Of a stretch of DNA of 9,308 nt, positions 6,794 through 9,308 are shown one piece after another. The position numbers and the translations under genes are program-made. Source of the DNA: an uncultured Opitutales bacterium (GTDB taxonomy: Bacteria > Verrucomicrobiota > Verrucomicrobiia > Opitutales > Intestinicryptomonadaceae); NCBI GenBank assembly GCA_900546565.1, contig URDC01000055.1, positions 1-9,308 on the forward strand, written 5' to 3'. Numbering within the stretch: position 1 is the first letter of the stretch; each line of letters starts with the position of its first letter. The notes under the pieces are model-generated. The model was not told where the DNA came from, did not search any database, and saw only the letters and a program-made list of their open reading frames with translations.

Positions 6794-9308
6794 TGAATCC
6801 CGCAAAAAAATCGCAGTCGTCTTCGGCGCGTTCCGTATTTGCCTTGAACGCGTTTTTGGGCGTGTGCGCGGCGGTTTTGGGGTTATCCGTTTGTCTGAGT
6901 AAATTCGACGTTAAAATTCCGCTGCCCGACTTCATCGCAGAGCGCATTGTCGATATTCTCGACAAAAATTCGGTCGACGCCGATTTCGATTCAATCTACC
7001 TCGATTGGGATTTTTCCGCCCGCGCGTCTTCGGTTTCGCTGCGCGCCCACGGCACGCCCGAGCCGTTTTTCAGGGCGAAGGAGGTCGCCGCGGGGCTGGA
7101 CATTTTCGGGCTTTTCGGCGGCGGAAATTTCATACGCTACGTCTTCGTGCGCGACGGCGAGCTGCTTTCGGCATACGACGGGCGCGACGCCGCCCCCAAG
7201 GCTACGGGTATAAATCTGTCTGCGGATTTTAGCGACGGCGTTTACACGCTCGGCTATCTGAATTTCCGCTTCCGCAACCTCTCGTTTTTCGCCCGCGGGA
7301 AGATAGAGTCGGGATATTCGCTCGAAAGTTTCGAGCGCGTCGCCCGCGTAGTTTCGGCAAAAATCGAGGCGGCGCAAAAAGACGCCCCCGCCTCTGTCAC
7401 CGCCGCCGTTTCTCCCAAAAAGCCCGAGACGCTTTCGGGCGTCAGCCTCTTCATCAAAAAGGCGGACGAATTCGTTTTCGCCAACGCGTCGCTCAAAAAA
7501 TATATGGGCGTGTGCGCGGCTTCGTCTATCCGCGCCGAATTCGGTTTTTTGCGCGGCGGAATGAACTTCGTAAACGTCGATTTCTACGCGTCGGGGGCGA
7601 AGCTTGACTTGACCTCATTCAAACCCAAACCCGCAGACGACTCAGCCAAAAACGCGCTTCCTACAACCGCAGCCACGGAAAAATCTCCGCAATCCTCCGC
7701 GCCGATTTCGCCCGAAAATCCCGCCGAATCAGCCGCGTCTTCCTCGCCGCAGTCCGAAAGCGTCGCGGCACTTTCGGCAGCCTCGCTTGAAACCCTTAGA
7801 ATATCCCTGCACTACGCCGACACCCAAACGCGCGAGCGCATCAGCGCGGAGATTTCCGCAAACGGGCTCGAATTGGCGGGTGCGAATATTTCCGCGCGGG
7901 GCATTTCGGCTCGCGCGGGCGTGAATGTTTCGGAAACCGACATAGCCCTTTTCGATGTCGACCTGCTTTTGAGCGGGCTCTATTTGAACGGCACATTTAT
8001 CGACGCCGTTTGGGCGGGTAAAAAAATTCTATCGCAATCCTCCTACGGCGACGATTGGGAATTCCTGCTCGAAAATCGCGGGCACTCGCTAAAAGGTGTC
8101 GTCGACATTTCGGCTTCGGAGGTGTCGTGCTCGTTCTCGGGCGGAGTTTGGCTGAACCCGATTTTTACGCGCAAAGAACTTGCCGACATTCCCGAGATGA
8201 AGGATTTCGACTTCCCCCGCGGCGTCGAATTCGACGGCACAGCCCAATACATTTTCGGCGCGGATTTCCCGACTGCCCGCGTCCGCGTTTCGGCGCAAGA
8301 TTGCATTGTAATGCGCCTCGACATCGATTCCGTTTCGACTGATGTCACGTTCTCCGACGGCATTCTGCGCTGCGAAAACATCGCCGCAAAATCGAAAGAA
8401 GGGTGGGGCGCAAGGGGGCGGTTCGTCCAAAATTTCCTCAACTACGATTACGATATTGCCGTGCGCGGAACGTTGCGACCGATGGCAATAGCCCATTTTA
8501 TGGAGGATTGGTGGACGAAAGTTATGGACTCGTTCTCGTTCGCCGACAAGGCGAATCTGCCGTATACCGACGTGCGCGTCGAGGGCACTTGGGGCGCGCC
8601 GGAAAACATCTGGTGCTACGGCTTCGTCTCGGGGCGCGACGCCCTCTACAACGGCGCGGCGTTCGACGACTTCTCGCTTTTCGTCTGGGTCAACCCCACC
8701 CGAATCACGCTTTACGACATCGCGCTTTCGTCGGCGGGCGGGGCGCGCTGGGGCAAATGCTTTATCGAGTGGCTCTACGACGCGGGCGACGGGCTCACCT
8801 CCTACGACAGGCAGCGGCTCTTCTTCAAGTCGCGCCTCGACGAACGCGAACTTGTCGCCCTCGGCGGCGAAGACGCCAAAGAGGTTCTCGACGTCGTCCA
8901 TTTCAAAAATCCGCCGCTGCTTTATTTGAGCGCGTTGATGTTCAACGAAAGCAACAATCCGCAACGCCGCCGCGACATTTTCAACGCCGACATTTCCGCG
9001 CAGGGCGAGGTTTCGGTTGAAATGATTACCCTGCTTAACCCGCGCTTCAAGGCGTTTAGCGACAAAATCCATACTGAAATCAGGGACGCCAATTTTATGT
9101 TCTGCGGCGGCGACGCCTCGGGACGGCTCGACATCACTCGAACCGATAAAACCGTGCTCGTCGACGGCGAAGCCCGCGCCGAAAACATGAACCAGCGCAA
9201 GTTCTTCGACTTCCTCGCCTCCCTCGGTTCGGGCGAAACTTCAAACGCAGCGGCGGGCGAAACCTCTCCCGACAGCGGCGCAGCCGACAACGCGGCGGCA
9301 GCCACTGC
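6793..9308 (+). CDS. AsmA-like membrane-anchored protein (3' end missing)
   Basis: An uninterrupted frame of 838 codons runs from a GTG at 6793 through the right edge, so the C-terminus is missing. The GTG overlaps the preceding TAG by one base (TAGTG), which implies translational coupling and supports this non-ATG start. Residues 15-36 form a membrane helix after a short basic head (KKSQSSSAR), giving a topology with most of the protein in the periplasm. The rest is dominated by beta strands. An Ala/Ser/Pro/Glu-rich, probably disordered linker spans about 277-333, and another begins near 813. Segment 591-650, with VRVEGTWGAPENI, YNGAAFDDFSL and ITLYDIALSS, has the repeating strand pattern of AsmA/TamB-like proteins. 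Those act in phospholipid transport and outer-membrane assembly; that role here is inferred. The coding call is firm, the family moderate. Confidence 0.75.
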   Translation, partial: MNPAKKSQSSSARSVFALNAFLGVCAAVLGLSVCLSKFDVKIPLPDFIAERIVDILDKNSVDADFDSIYLDWDFSARASSVSLRAHGTPEPFFRAKEVAAGLDIFGLFGGGNFIRYVFVRDGELLSAYDGRDAAPKATGINLSADFSDGVYTLGYLNFRFRNLSFFARGKIESGYSLESFERVARVVSAKIEAAQKDAPASVTAAVSPKKPETLSGVSLFIKKADEFVFANASLKKYMGVCAASSIRAEFGFLRGGMNFVNVDFYASGAKLDLTSFKPKPADDSAKNALPTTAATEKSPQSSAPISPENPAESAASSSPQSESVAALSAASLETLRISLHYADTQTRERISAEISANGLELAGANISARGISARAGVNVSETDIALFDVDLLLSGLYLNGTFIDAVWAGKKILSQSSYGDDWEFLLENRGHSLKGVVDISASEVSCSFSGGVWLNPIFTRKELADIPEMKDFDFPRGVEFDGTAQYIFGADFPTARVRVSAQDCIVMRLDIDSVSTDVTFSDGILRCENIAAKSKEGWGARGRFVQNFLNYDYDIAVRGTLRPMAIAHFMEDWWTKVMDSFSFADKANLPYTDVRVEGTWGAPENIWCYGFVSGRDALYNGAAFDDFSLFVWVNPTRITLYDIALSSAGGARWGKCFIEWLYDAGDGLTSYDRQRLFFKSRLDERELVALGGEDAKEVLDVVHFKNPPLLYLSALMFNESNNPQRRRDIFNADISAQGEVSVEMITLLNPRFKAFSDKIHTEIRDANFMFCGGDASGRLDITRTDKTVLVDGEARAENMNQRKFFDFLASLGSGETSNAAAGETSPDSGAADNAAAAT

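Noticed and set aside
8089..9072. Long minus-strand open frame near the right end
   Set aside because: The plus-strand frame from 6793 covers it without a stop, is coupled to the operon and has protein-like strand patterns. The minus-strand product is Arg/Val/Glu-rich with no recognisable family.

Overview
The window is a 9.3 kb, GC-rich, densely coding stretch with no RNA genes, mobile elements or CRISPR arrays that I can see. Its style points to a Gram-negative bacterium of the PVC group, most likely Verrucomicrobiota (Opitutales-like). This is inference from four things: heavy use of TCG, TTC and CGC codons, weak or absent Shine-Dalgarno sites, a long-form acyl carrier protein, and envelope proteins with AsmA-like and Gld-like character. 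No phylogenetic marker settles it.

Layout. Bases 1-142 hold no gene; they carry a cluster of palindromes ending in a T9 run, which looks like a rightward terminator and perhaps a dispersed extragenic repeat. On the minus strand, 143-871 encodes a divergent RsmE (16S rRNA m3U1498 methyltransferase). A short divergent spacer separates it from an acyl carrier protein gene at 995-1354 on the plus strand. A 281-base gap (1355-1635) follows, with an imperfect inverted repeat and a GC-rich hairpin.

From 1636 to the right edge, five plus-strand genes sit with gaps of 12, 1 and 9 bases and then a 1-base overlap, so they look like one transcription unit. In order they are a GldA-type ABC ATPase, a GldF-type six-helix permease, a GldG-type auxiliary protein, a DUF4340 protein built from about four repeats, and a large AsmA-like membrane-anchored protein. 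The last one starts at GTG and runs off the window.

How they fit together. The first three encode a complete Gld-type ABC-2 complex (ATPase, membrane subunit, periplasmic auxiliary subunit). DUF4340 proteins are common partners of such transporters. Translational coupling of an AsmA-like protein, from a superfamily tied to lipid transport and outer-membrane homeostasis, suggests an envelope or lipid-export role rather than gliding. That functional reading is inference. This five-gene cassette is the most interesting part of the window.
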